Shown piece after piece: positions 1-5,460 of a stretch of 6,510 nt of DNA. The DNA lies in the NCBI GenBank assembly GCA_022013615.1, contig JAKLQB010000269.1:1-6510 (forward strand). Direction: 5' to 3'. Within the stretch, counting starts at the first letter, position 1. Each line of letters starts with the position of its first letter. Below the pieces are notes generated by a model. That model had not been told where the DNA came from and made no database searches. It was given only the letters and a program-made list of their open reading frames with translations. This DNA is from Desulfobacterales bacterium. GTDB lineage: Bacteria > Desulfobacterota > DSM-4660 > Desulfatiglandales > Desulfatiglandaceae. A program made the position numbers and the translations under genes.

Positions 1-1
1 G

Positions 2-217
2 TATGATAAACTTGAAGACGGGACCTATTCGGGTCGTATTCCATCATGTAAGGGCGTCATCTCTTTTGGCAAAACATTACGTGAGTGTGAAGACGAATTA
101 CGCTCAACACTTGAAGATTGGGTCCTAGTTGGCTTGAAATTAGGTCATTCTCTTCCAATCATAGCTGGATATGATTTGAATCAGGAGCCAAACCGTGAGT
201 CAATGGCAGCCGTGTAA
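2..217 (+). CDS. hicB: HicB-family antitoxin, 3' part (5' end outside window)
   Basis: This is the C-terminal 71 codons of an open frame that enters from the left edge and ends at TAA 215-217. The visible protein begins YDKLEDGTYSGRIPSCKGV and continues with a 'FGKTLRECEDELRSTLEDWV' segment. This is the HicB pattern: a beta-hairpin with a Y/G-rich strand, then a strand ending in a G-x-T turn, then a helix of the 'T-xx-E-xx-x-L' type. HicB proteins neutralise the HicA mRNA-cleaving toxin by binding it. The frame stops shortly after 'GLKLGHSLPIIAGYD', so no room is left for the C-terminal ribbon-helix-helix or HTH DNA-binding domain found in long HicB proteins; this looks like a short HicB. It overlaps the next gene by 23 bp, as expected for a translationally coupled pair. 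The family call is from pattern recognition; the missing N-terminus is probably only some 5-15 residues. Confidence 0.8.
   Translation, partial: YDKLEDGTYSGRIPSCKGVISFGKTLRECEDELRSTLEDWVLVGLKLGHSLPIIAGYDLNQEPNRESMAAV
183..187 (+). promoter_or_regulatory. Ribosome binding site deciding the GTG start of hicA
   Basis: AGGAG lies 7 bases before GTG 195, inside the end of hicB. The only nearby in-frame ATG upstream (171) is followed at once by a TGA at 177, so the GTG with this Shine-Dalgarno is the best start. Confidence 0.7.
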
Positions 218-428
218 GCGGCGTGATTTTATTAAACGGTTGCGGCAACTTGGCTTTGATGGACCATATTCAGGGACACGCCATCAATTCATGGTCTATG
301 AACACCACCGTCTGGCAATCCCATCTAATTCTGAGTACTCAATCCCGCAATTACGTATGATGTTGAATGAGACCCAAGCTATTTTGGGGCGCTCAGTTTA
401 TGCGAAAGAGTGGAATAACTTAGTCTAA
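195..428 (+). CDS. hicA: HicA-family toxin (mRNA interferase)
   Basis: This 77-residue protein has the features of the HicA/YcfA family, small dsRBD-fold ribonucleases that cut mRNA and are held inactive by HicB. Residues 8-20 (KRRDFIKRLRQLG) match the first helix ending in 'LGF'. The G-T-R-H-Q-F segment at 27-32 carries the candidate catalytic histidine, His30. 'LAIPSNSEYSIPQLRMMLNE' (40-59) matches the family's strand plus 'IP...G/Y..L..gTLr.il' helix. The C-terminal tail after residue 60 is a little longer than usual. The start is GTG with an AGGAG site 7 bases upstream, and the gene overlaps the antitoxin frame by 23 bp. Order here is antitoxin then toxin, opposite to the E. coli hicAB layout but common elsewhere. 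Toxin activity is inferred from the family, not shown. Confidence 0.85.
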   Translation: MSQWQPCKRRDFIKRLRQLGFDGPYSGTRHQFMVYEHHRLAIPSNSEYSIPQLRMMLNETQAILGRSVYAKEWNNLV

Positions 429-446
429 CAGTTTAGAGGTAAAGAT

Positions 447-1829
447 ATGAAGGTAATCAAGATTGGCGGTGGCTGTCTGAAAGGGAAAAAGAACATCGGC
501 CACATTCTTGAACTAATCGGAAAACGAGGACGTGGCAATATCTTTGTGGTCTCAGCCTTGAATGGGGTCACAGACATTCTCATTGACGGTATGTCCAAAG
601 CGCTCGAGGATGAAGGCAATATTCCTGGAATCATTAGCCGACTGAAGAGCAAACATGTTCTCATTGCCCGCCATCTGATTTCTGCGGATAAATTCTATAA
701 AAAGTTTGTCCGTGATCTAAGCAGCACCTTGAGTGAGATCGAGCGTCTTTACTATGGTCTTAATTTCACCAGGGAGCTCACGCCACGAATGCGGGATGTT
801 ATCAGCAGTTTTGGTGAACGCTTTACCGTAGAATTGCTTGTCAGCGCCCTTCGTTGCCGGGGAGTCAAGGCTACCTACCGCATGCCCCACAAAGTAGGCC
901 TGCTTACAGACGGTAAGTTTGGCGATGCCACAGTCAACTTGCGTAAAACCAGACGTAACCTTCAGATGCACTTAGGGCCTTTGCTGAAAGAAAAAATGAT
1001 TCTATTCATTCCCGGCTTTTTCGGGGTAAGTGAAGAAGGAGATATTACCACATTTGGCCGCGGCGGCAGCGACTACTCAGCCGCTGTTTTGGCGGGCGCC
1101 ATGCAAGCCGATATACTGGAGATCTGGAAGGATGTTGCTGGCTATTTGAGCGCTGATCCCAAGTTTGTTCCAGAGGCACAACTCATTCCGATCCTTTCGT
1201 ATGATGAAGCCGCTGAGCTCTCCTACTTTGGTGCCAAGATCCTTCATCCTCGCACAGTGGAGCCACTCAGGGCAGCCAAGCTGAACATTGCCATCAAAAA
1301 CACCATAAACCCGGATGCCCCTGGCAGTCTCATAACCCCCGGCAGTCCCAGGTCCAAGAATTTCATAAAAAGTGTGGCCCATGACACAGATATTGGCATT
1401 CTTAAGGTGCACTCGTCAGGGGTAGGCGCACGACCAGGAATCCTGGCACTCGTTGCCGGCCAATTAACCGAAAGCGGTATCAACATTAAATCTGTGGTCA
1501 CCTCTCAAACCTGCATCAGTCTATTGCTGGAGCTCAAGGACCTGGAGACTGGACACCTGGCATTGAAGTCTTTGCGACCCAGGCCTTTCCGGAGACTTGA
1601 GAAGATAGAAGATATGTCATTGATAAGTATCGTTGGCGAGGGAATAGTCAAGCGTAAAGGCATTGCAGCCCGCTGTTTTACGGCTGTGGCCGCATGTAAT
1701 GTCAATGTTGAGATGATCTCCTTTGGGCCTTCCCGGGTTGCGCTTTACTTTCTGGTGCGAAATCGCGATCTTAAGAGCGCTGTAAGCGCAATCCACAGCA
1801 CCTTCTTCTCAGCCCCTGATCACCAATGA
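447..1829 (+). CDS. lysC: Aspartate kinase, monofunctional, with two C-terminal ACT domains
   Basis: It phosphorylates aspartate with ATP, the first step to lysine, threonine, methionine and diaminopimelate, in the cytosol. At 460 aa it fits the monofunctional class. The amino-acid kinase domain covers about residues 2-295. It shows VSALNGVTDIL (35-45), SFGERFTVELL (121-131) with the conserved Glu124, FGRGGSDYSAA (203-213), WKDVAGYLSADPK (227-239) and ELSYFGAKILHPRTVEPL (257-274), all diagnostic for aspartokinases. Two ACT regulatory domains follow (about 315-370 and 390-455), so feedback inhibition by lysine and/or threonine is likely. Oddities: the first loop reads KIGGGCLK (5-12) where KFGGTS is usual, the TDVDG motif is KDVAG, and the second ACT domain has ISFGPSRVALYFLV rather than the common ISQGSSEVNISFVV. 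These suggest a divergent subgroup or altered effector response. Start ATG 447 has AGAGG at 435-439, and only 18 bp separate it from hicA, so co-transcription is likely. The symbol is a functional guess among aspartokinase paralogues. Confidence 0.9.
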   Translation: MKVIKIGGGCLKGKKNIGHILELIGKRGRGNIFVVSALNGVTDILIDGMSKALEDEGNIPGIISRLKSKHVLIARHLISADKFYKKFVRDLSSTLSEIERLYYGLNFTRELTPRMRDVISSFGERFTVELLVSALRCRGVKATYRMPHKVGLLTDGKFGDATVNLRKTRRNLQMHLGPLLKEKMILFIPGFFGVSEEGDITTFGRGGSDYSAAVLAGAMQADILEIWKDVAGYLSADPKFVPEAQLIPILSYDEAAELSYFGAKILHPRTVEPLRAAKLNIAIKNTINPDAPGSLITPGSPRSKNFIKSVAHDTDIGILKVHSSGVGARPGILALVAGQLTESGINIKSVVTSQTCISLLLELKDLETGHLALKSLRPRPFRRLEKIEDMSLISIVGEGIVKRKGIAARCFTAVAACNVNVEMISFGPSRVALYFLVRNRDLKSAVSAIHSTFFSAPDHQ

Positions 1830-1881
1830 TCGTGTCCAGATATATAGACATTATTAGGGGTTATAATTTGCCCCACTTCCC

Positions 1882-1897
1882 TTCTCAGACTTGAGAA
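1882..1897 (+). repeat. Small inverted repeat after the aspartate kinase gene
   Basis: TTCTCA (1882-1887) and TGAGAA (1892-1897) form a 6-bp stem with a GACT loop, followed by A residues. A T-run does not follow on the + strand, so it is not a standard intrinsic terminator. It may stabilise the 3' end of the aspartate kinase transcript or be chance. Confidence 0.3.
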
Positions 1898-1939
1898 AAA
1901 ACATCTCACCGACCTTTTATGAAGAAAAAAGCGATTATC

Positions 1940-1953
1940 TTGACTTAAGTCAA
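1940..1953 (+). promoter_or_regulatory. CRP/FNR-family type palindromic operator upstream of hcp
   Basis: TTGACTTAAGTCAA is a perfect 14-bp palindrome with TTGAC half-sites separated by 4 bp. This is the geometry of FNR, DNR and NnrR boxes (FNR: TTGAT-N4-ATCAA). Its centre (1946.5) lies about 40 bp before the start site predicted from the TATAAA at 1974-1979, the class II activator position. Known biology: hcp genes in anaerobes are commonly controlled by CRP/FNR-family regulators such as HcpR, FNR or DNR. Which regulator binds here cannot be told from the window, since no regulator gene is present. Confidence 0.65.
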
Positions 1954-1973
1954 TGCACTGCGCATATTTGTGA

Positions 1974-1979
1974 TATAAA
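1974..1979 (+). promoter_or_regulatory. Probable -10 element of the hcp promoter
   Basis: TATAAA in an AT-rich stretch, 20 bp after the palindrome and about 68 bp before the hcp start codon. No good -35 hexamer sits 17 bp upstream, which fits an activator-dependent promoter. An alternative reading uses TTGACT (1940-1945) as a -35 box with CATATT (1963-1968) as -10 at 17-bp spacing; a factor on the palindrome would then repress rather than activate. Confidence 0.45.
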
Positions 1980-2033
1980 ATAGGTTAAAAAATTATGGAA
2001 AGGCTTTATTTGAAAAAAACAATTAACTTTAAC

Positions 2034-2041
2034 AGAGGAGG
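2034..2041 (+). promoter_or_regulatory. Strong ribosome binding site of hcp
   Basis: AGAGGAGG lies 6 bases before ATG 2048. It is one of the strongest Shine-Dalgarno matches in the window, in line with high expression when the gene is induced. Confidence 0.75.
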
Positions 2042-2047
2042 ATAATT

Positions 2048-3712
2048 ATGTTTTGTTTTCAGTGTCAGGAGACAGCCAAGAATACAGGCTGCACAATCAA
2101 GGGAGTTTGTGGGAAACCGGAGGAAACCGCTAATCTTCAGGACTTGCTGATCTATGTCCTGAAGGGGATTTCTATCTATGGTGAAAAGGCAAAAGAGCTT
2201 GGTATTTTAAACAAAAAAACCGGCTTGTTTATTGCCCAGGCCCTTTTTACATCCATCACAAATGCAAATTGGGATAACCAGAGATTCATCACCCTTATCA
2301 AAGAAGGTTTGAAGATTCGGGAAGAACTCAAGGCTAAGTTTTTGACTGCCTACAAAGAAAAAAATGGCGAAGAATTTTCAGAGCAATTGCACCACTCAGC
2401 AACCTGGTACTCGGATGACGAGGCAGAGTTTCACGCGAAGGCAAAAGAAATTGGTATTCTTGCCACAGAGAATGAAGATGTTCGTTCCCTTAGAGAGCTG
2501 TTGACCATTGGGTTGAAAGGCATTGCTGCCTACGCAGATCACGCGGCTATCCTGGGATTTGAAAAGGAGGATATTTACGCTTTCCTGATGGAAGCTCTGG
2601 CATCCACCACCAAAGATCTGTCTGTGGATGAGATGGTGGGACTTGTCATGAAAGCAGGAGAAGTTGCAGTTAATACAATGGCGCTTCTTGATGAGGCAAA
2701 TACCTCTGCCTATGGAAATCCTGAAATTACAGAAGTTAACCTTGGTGTTCGAAACAATCCGGGAATCCTTATCAGCGGCCACGACCTCAAAGATATGGAA
2801 GAACTTCTGAAACAAACGGAAGGTACTGGCGTAGACGTCTATACTCACGGTGAGATGCTGCCTGCAAATTACTATCCGGCATTCAAAAAGTATGATCATT
2901 TTGCGGGGAACTACGGTGGTTCCTGGTGGCACCAGAACAAGGAATTCGAATCCTTCAACGGCCCAATCCTGATGACCACGAACTGTATTATTCCCATAAA
3001 GAAAGACAATACCTATCAGGACAGGATTTTTACCACCGGAATGACCGGATATCCGGGTGTAAAACATATTCAGGACAGATCTGAAGGCAGCGCAAAGGAC
3101 TTTTCTGAAATTATTGAACTGGCAAAAAAATGCGACCCGCCTGTTGAAATTGAAACAGGTAAGATCGTCGGCGGATTCGCTCATAATCAGGTCCTTGCGC
3201 TGGCAGATAAGGTCGTGGATGCTGTTAAATCCGGTGCAATCAAGCGCTTTATTGTAATGGCCGGTTGCGATGGACGTCAAAAGGCGAGAAACTATTTTAC
3301 CGAAGTTGCAGAACAGCTTCCAAAGGATACGGTTATTCTTACCGCAGGTTGCGCAAAGTACCGGTATAACAAACTTAATCTGGGAGATATCGGCGGTATC
3401 CCAAGGGTTCTTGATGCGGGGCAGTGTAACGATAGCTATTCTCTTGCAGTCATTGCACTTAAGCTGAAAGAGGTCTTTGAACTCGACGATATTAATGATC
3501 TTCCAATTTCCTTTGATATTGGGTGGTATGAACAAAAAGCTGCAGCTGTTCTTCTCGCTCTTCTTTCCCTTGGCGTTAAAGGAATTCGCCTTGGGCCGAC
3601 ACTTCCGGCGTTTGTGTCTCCTACTGTCCTTAATGTTTTGGTGGACAAATTTAATATCAAGCCGACCGGCGAAGTTAAGGCAGATATTGAAGCAATGATG
3701 GCTGGGAACTAA
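2048..3712 (+). CDS. hcp: Hydroxylamine reductase / hybrid cluster protein (prismane protein), class I
   Basis: Hcp carries a [4Fe-4S] cluster and the hybrid [4Fe-2S-2O] cluster. It reduces hydroxylamine to ammonia in vitro and NO to N2O in vivo, and in enteric bacteria it also drives protein S-nitrosylation. The 554-aa length is typical. The N-terminal cluster cysteines are Cys3, Cys6, Cys15 and Cys21 (CX2CX8CX5C), the spacing of class I enzymes from strict anaerobes, not the CX2CX11CX6C of enterics. All hybrid-cluster ligands are present: His245 (SGHDL), Glu269 (HGEMLPA), Cys313 (TTNCIIP), Cys407 (MAGCDGR, the likely persulfide), Cys435 (TAGCAKY), Cys460 (AGQCNDS) and Glu495 (WYEQKAA), each one residue on from the Desulfovibrio numbering. 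The helical region between about 25 and 220 is complete. The start has a strong AGAGGAGG site. The gene heads a four-gene run and is preceded by an FNR-like palindrome, so induction by nitrosative or nitrite stress is expected. Confidence 0.98.
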   Translation: MFCFQCQETAKNTGCTIKGVCGKPEETANLQDLLIYVLKGISIYGEKAKELGILNKKTGLFIAQALFTSITNANWDNQRFITLIKEGLKIREELKAKFLTAYKEKNGEEFSEQLHHSATWYSDDEAEFHAKAKEIGILATENEDVRSLRELLTIGLKGIAAYADHAAILGFEKEDIYAFLMEALASTTKDLSVDEMVGLVMKAGEVAVNTMALLDEANTSAYGNPEITEVNLGVRNNPGILISGHDLKDMEELLKQTEGTGVDVYTHGEMLPANYYPAFKKYDHFAGNYGGSWWHQNKEFESFNGPILMTTNCIIPIKKDNTYQDRIFTTGMTGYPGVKHIQDRSEGSAKDFSEIIELAKKCDPPVEIETGKIVGGFAHNQVLALADKVVDAVKSGAIKRFIVMAGCDGRQKARNYFTEVAEQLPKDTVILTAGCAKYRYNKLNLGDIGGIPRVLDAGQCNDSYSLAVIALKLKEVFELDDINDLPISFDIGWYEQKAAAVLLALLSLGVKGIRLGPTLPAFVSPTVLNVLVDKFNIKPTGEVKADIEAMMAGN

Positions 3713-3727
3713 GCCGGGGAACTGTAT

Positions 3728-3780
3728 GGGCGGGGATAATCCCCGCCCCTGCACGGCAAAAACGAGACCTTCGCAGGGGC
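3728..3780 (+). repeat. G/C-rich double inverted repeat between hcp and the DsrE gene
   Basis: GGGCGGGGA (3728-3736) pairs with TCCCCGCCC (3740-3748) around a TAA loop, a 9-bp stem. A second pairing, GCCCCTGC (3745-3752) with GCAGGGGC (3773-3780), is also perfect but shares 3745-3748, so the two exclude each other. The second stem is followed by AGGTTTT. The element may partly terminate transcription after hcp, protect its 3' end, or be a dispersed REP-like repeat. The base pairing is seen; the role is inferred. Confidence 0.6.
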
Positions 3781-3825
3781 AGGTTTTATCCTTTCATTTA
3801 AACAGACGTGAAACAATAAATCTAC

Positions 3826-3833
3826 AAGAGGAG
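3826..3833 (+). promoter_or_regulatory. Ribosome binding site of the DsrE-family gene
   Basis: AAGAGGAG ends 8 bases before ATG 3842 and supports that start. Confidence 0.65.
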
Positions 3834-3841
3834 ATACGAAA

Positions 3842-4327
3842 ATGGCACAAAATCAGCAAAAAACTGGTGCAGTAACGGATACAGGGAATACCAAGAGAGA
3901 AGCTGCTGCATTTATTACCTCCAAAGACACCCTGGACGGGGCTTATCCCGGGATTATCTTAGGTATCAATTCGCTCAGGCTGGGAATGGACTCCACGGTT
4001 TTTTATACCTTTATGGGAATAAATGTTATTCGCAAAGGATGGGCAGAAAAGGTCAAGTTCCAGCCTCCGGGCTTCATGGGTGCCTTGCCTGGAATGGCGA
4101 ACATGGCTACATGGATGATGAAGGGTAAAATGGAAAAGGCCAATATACCGAGTCTTCCGGACCTGCAGGAGATTGCCAGCCTGGAAGGGGTAAAATTTGT
4201 GGCCTGCAAAATGACAGTAGATATGATGGAGCTTAAACAGGACGACTTTATAGAAGGGGTTACCATTATGACTGCTGAGGACTTCTTGAAGTATGCCAAA
4301 GATTGCAAAGTTCTTCTATATACCTGA
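3842..4327 (+). CDS. DsrE/DsrF/DrsH-like family protein
   Basis: This 161-aa soluble protein shows the DsrE_2-like fold pattern. After a polar 20-residue N-tail comes AAAFITSKDTLDGAYPGIILGINSLRLGMDSTVFYTFMGINVI (21-63), a beta-alpha-beta unit with an alanine/glycine-rich helix and a 'vFyTFmGi' strand. A Met-rich segment follows (PPGFMGALPGMANMATWMMKGKM, 75-97). VKFVACKMTVDMMEL (117-131) then carries the family's 'aC-x-M-s-x-D-x-M' motif, with Cys122 as the candidate sulfur-carrying or redox residue. A second cysteine is Cys155. Relatives bind persulfide sulfur or act as small thiol switches; some are listed as peroxiredoxin-like. It sits 129 bp after hcp in the same direction, and the gap holds a strong hairpin. 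A role in sulfur or thiol handling during nitrosative stress is inference from position only. No signal peptide or membrane segment is evident. Confidence 0.85.
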   Translation: MAQNQQKTGAVTDTGNTKREAAAFITSKDTLDGAYPGIILGINSLRLGMDSTVFYTFMGINVIRKGWAEKVKFQPPGFMGALPGMANMATWMMKGKMEKANIPSLPDLQEIASLEGVKFVACKMTVDMMELKQDDFIEGVTIMTAEDFLKYAKDCKVLLYT

Positions 4328-4372
4328 CCCATTGATATCAAAATAGTGTCGCTTTCTCCATGAAGGATATGG

Positions 4373-4404
4373 GTTATTGAAAATTAAAGTAAGTTCTCAA
4401 TAAC
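4373..4404 (+). repeat. Inverted repeat after the DsrE gene
   Basis: GTTATTGA (4373-4380) and TCAATAAC (4397-4404) are perfect 8-bp inverted copies with a 16-base loop. No T-run follows. Possible mRNA 3' structure; the function is unknown. Confidence 0.4.
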
Positions 4405-4422
4405 TCCGGGCTGTATTAGAAA

Positions 4423-4455
4423 AATCCCCCTCAATCCCCCTTTGCAAAAGGGGGA
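4423..4455 (+). repeat. C-rich REP-like element: tandem AATCCCCCT plus hairpin
   Basis: AATCCCCCT occurs twice 10 bp apart (4423-4431 and 4433-4441). The second copy opens a 9-bp perfect stem, TCCCCCTTT (4435-4443) with AAAGGGGGA (4447-4455), around a GCA loop. Elements of the form 'AATCCCCCTCAATCCCCCTTT...AAAGGGGG' recur between genes in deltaproteobacterial genomes (recalled from general knowledge, not searched). It lies 110 bp before the HD-domain gene and is probably a dispersed repeat that can act as an RNA hairpin. Confidence 0.6.
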
Positions 4456-4564
4456 AGGATTAGGTGTACCCAGACTTATTGAGATGCTGCAGATTAAACA
4501 CTTAAACGGGTTCATGGCGGATCCAATAATCAATCTTCAATCGAAAACCGAAAGGGGAATAATC

Positions 4565-5305
4565 ATGAAATGTCCTGGACAGGACAGCCAATACTGGAAA
4601 CCGGGGGCTATTTTCGAAGTTAAATGTCCCAAATGCGGAAATGGGGTGGAGTTCTTTAAGGACGATCCCACCCGAAAATGCCCCAAATGCGGCCACCGTT
4701 TCCTCAATCCCAGCCTGGATTTCGGCTGTGCATCTTATTGTCAATATGCCGAGCAATGCATTGGGAACATTCCGCCCGACCTCCTTTCACAGAAAGAGGA
4801 TCTCCTAAAGGACCGGGTTGCCATTGAGATGAAGCGCTATTTTAAACAGGACTTCAAGCGCGTAGGCCATGCCATCCGGGCAGCCAGGCATGCCGAACAG
4901 ATCGGTAGGGAAGAGCGTGGCAACCTGGCCGTCATCCTGTCCGCCACATATCTCCATGATATCGGAATCAAGGAAGCCGAGAAAAAACATCCAGAATCCT
5001 TTTCCCGGTACCATGAAGAAGAGGGAGTGCCTATTGCAAGGGGTATATTGGATAAACTTGAGGCAAAGGAAGAGTTGATAAATGAGGTATGCGATATCAT
5101 AGGCCATCACCATCATCCGGGAACAGAAGAAAACACCAATTTCAAAATCGTTTATGATGCAGACATGATTGTCAACTTAGAGGAAAACGAAAAGAAAAGC
5201 CCCATTGAGTCTGAGGACTTGAAAAAAATTATTGATAAATCATTTCTCACAGAAAGTGGTCGAAACCTGGCAAAGAAAGTTCTTTATCAGCATAAAATCA
5301 ATTGA
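4565..5305 (+). CDS. HD-domain phosphohydrolase with N-terminal zinc ribbon
   Basis: The 246-aa protein starts at ATG 4565, which has AAGGGG at 4552-4557, 7 bases upstream. The frame stays open back to a TTG at 4442, but that would begin inside the C-rich hairpin and has no ribosome site. Residues 21-42 form a zinc ribbon (CPKC...CPKC: Cys21, 24, 39, 42). A second cysteine group, Cys55, Cys59 and Cys65 (CX3CX5C), follows, with Cys3 possibly a fourth ligand. The HD domain runs from about 85 to 240: His102 and His109 in the first helices, His131-Asp132 in YLHDIGI (129-135), a HHHH run at 181-184 and Asp198/Asp200 in VYDAD. This is the metal-binding H...HD...H(H)...D order of HD hydrolases, which hydrolyse phosphate esters of nucleotides or signalling molecules. 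The substrate cannot be told. The location between Hcp-associated genes suggests a stress-linked regulatory or nucleotide-clearing role, with the cysteine groups as metal or redox sites (inference). Confidence 0.85.
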   Translation: MKCPGQDSQYWKPGAIFEVKCPKCGNGVEFFKDDPTRKCPKCGHRFLNPSLDFGCASYCQYAEQCIGNIPPDLLSQKEDLLKDRVAIEMKRYFKQDFKRVGHAIRAARHAEQIGREERGNLAVILSATYLHDIGIKEAEKKHPESFSRYHEEEGVPIARGILDKLEAKEELINEVCDIIGHHHHPGTEENTNFKIVYDADMIVNLEENEKKSPIESEDLKKIIDKSFLTESGRNLAKKVLYQHKIN

Positions 5306-5353
5306 GGGATTGTAAATTTTGGAATTCAGGGATTAATCCCTCAATTCCAAAAT
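5300..5353 (+). repeat. Competing inverted repeats at the end of the HD-domain gene
   Basis: The segment 5316-5353 is a 38-base palindrome with a single C-C mismatch. The outer arms ATTTTGGAATT and AATTCCAAAAT flank the palindromic core AGGGATTAATCCCT (5328-5341). An alternative perfect 12-bp pairing joins AATTGAGGGATT (5300-5311, containing the HD gene's TGA stop) with AATCCCTCAATT (5335-5346). The two structures cannot form together. No T-run follows, so this is not a classical terminator. Translation to the stop codon would cover the upstream arm and favour the 38-base hairpin. Confidence 0.65.
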
Positions 5354-5399
5354 CTCTGAACCCTTAAATTTTCAAGTCTGATGTTTCAGAAATTTTAAA

Positions 5400-5444
5400 A
5401 CTTTAGGCACTTTAGACACTTTAGTTCACTTTAGGCACTTATTC
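5400..5444 (+). repeat. Short degenerate tandem repeat (ACTTTAGnC)
   Basis: Five head-to-tail units of 8-10 bases: ACTTTAGGC, ACTTTAGAC, ACTTTAGTTC, ACTTTAGGC and ACTTATTC. The array ends just before the AAGGAG of the next gene. It could be a slippage-prone spacer or a binding array; no known motif is recognised. Confidence 0.6.
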
Positions 5445-5448
5445 TAAA

Positions 5449-5454
5449 AAGGAG
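5449..5454 (+). promoter_or_regulatory. Ribosome binding site of the ferredoxin-domain gene
   Basis: AAGGAG lies 6 bases before ATG 5461 and fixes that start. Confidence 0.7.
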
Positions 5455-5460
5455 TACCTC

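Noticed and set aside
1077..1501. Overlapping - strand open frames within the aspartate kinase gene
   Set aside because: No ribosome sites or domains; they are fully covered by the well-supported kinase on the + strand.
1857..1874. GGGG...CCCC as a terminator of the aspartate kinase gene
   Set aside because: Only four pairs with a 10-base AT loop and no T-run after it.
2396..3754. Long 452-residue open frame on the - strand across hcp
   Set aside because: It is the antisense of a fully supported hcp gene with all cluster ligands. Its translation is rich in Cys, Phe and Asn without any recognisable domain.
4332..4341. TTGATATCAA as a second FNR box before the HD gene
   Set aside because: The TTGAT and ATCAA halves abut with no 4-bp spacer, so the geometry does not fit an FNR dimer.
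4442..4564. N-terminal extension of the HD protein from TTG 4442 (41 extra residues)
   Set aside because: The TTG lies inside the C-rich hairpin with no Shine-Dalgarno, and the added residues look non-conserved. ATG 4565 has AAGGGG at the right spacing.
5377..5390. TCTGA-TGTT-TCAGA hairpin as a terminator after the HD gene
   Set aside because: A 5-bp AT-leaning stem followed by AATTTTAAAAC is too weak to call as an intrinsic terminator.
5400..5444. CRISPR array
   Set aside because: Units are only 8-10 bases with no spacers and no cas genes nearby.
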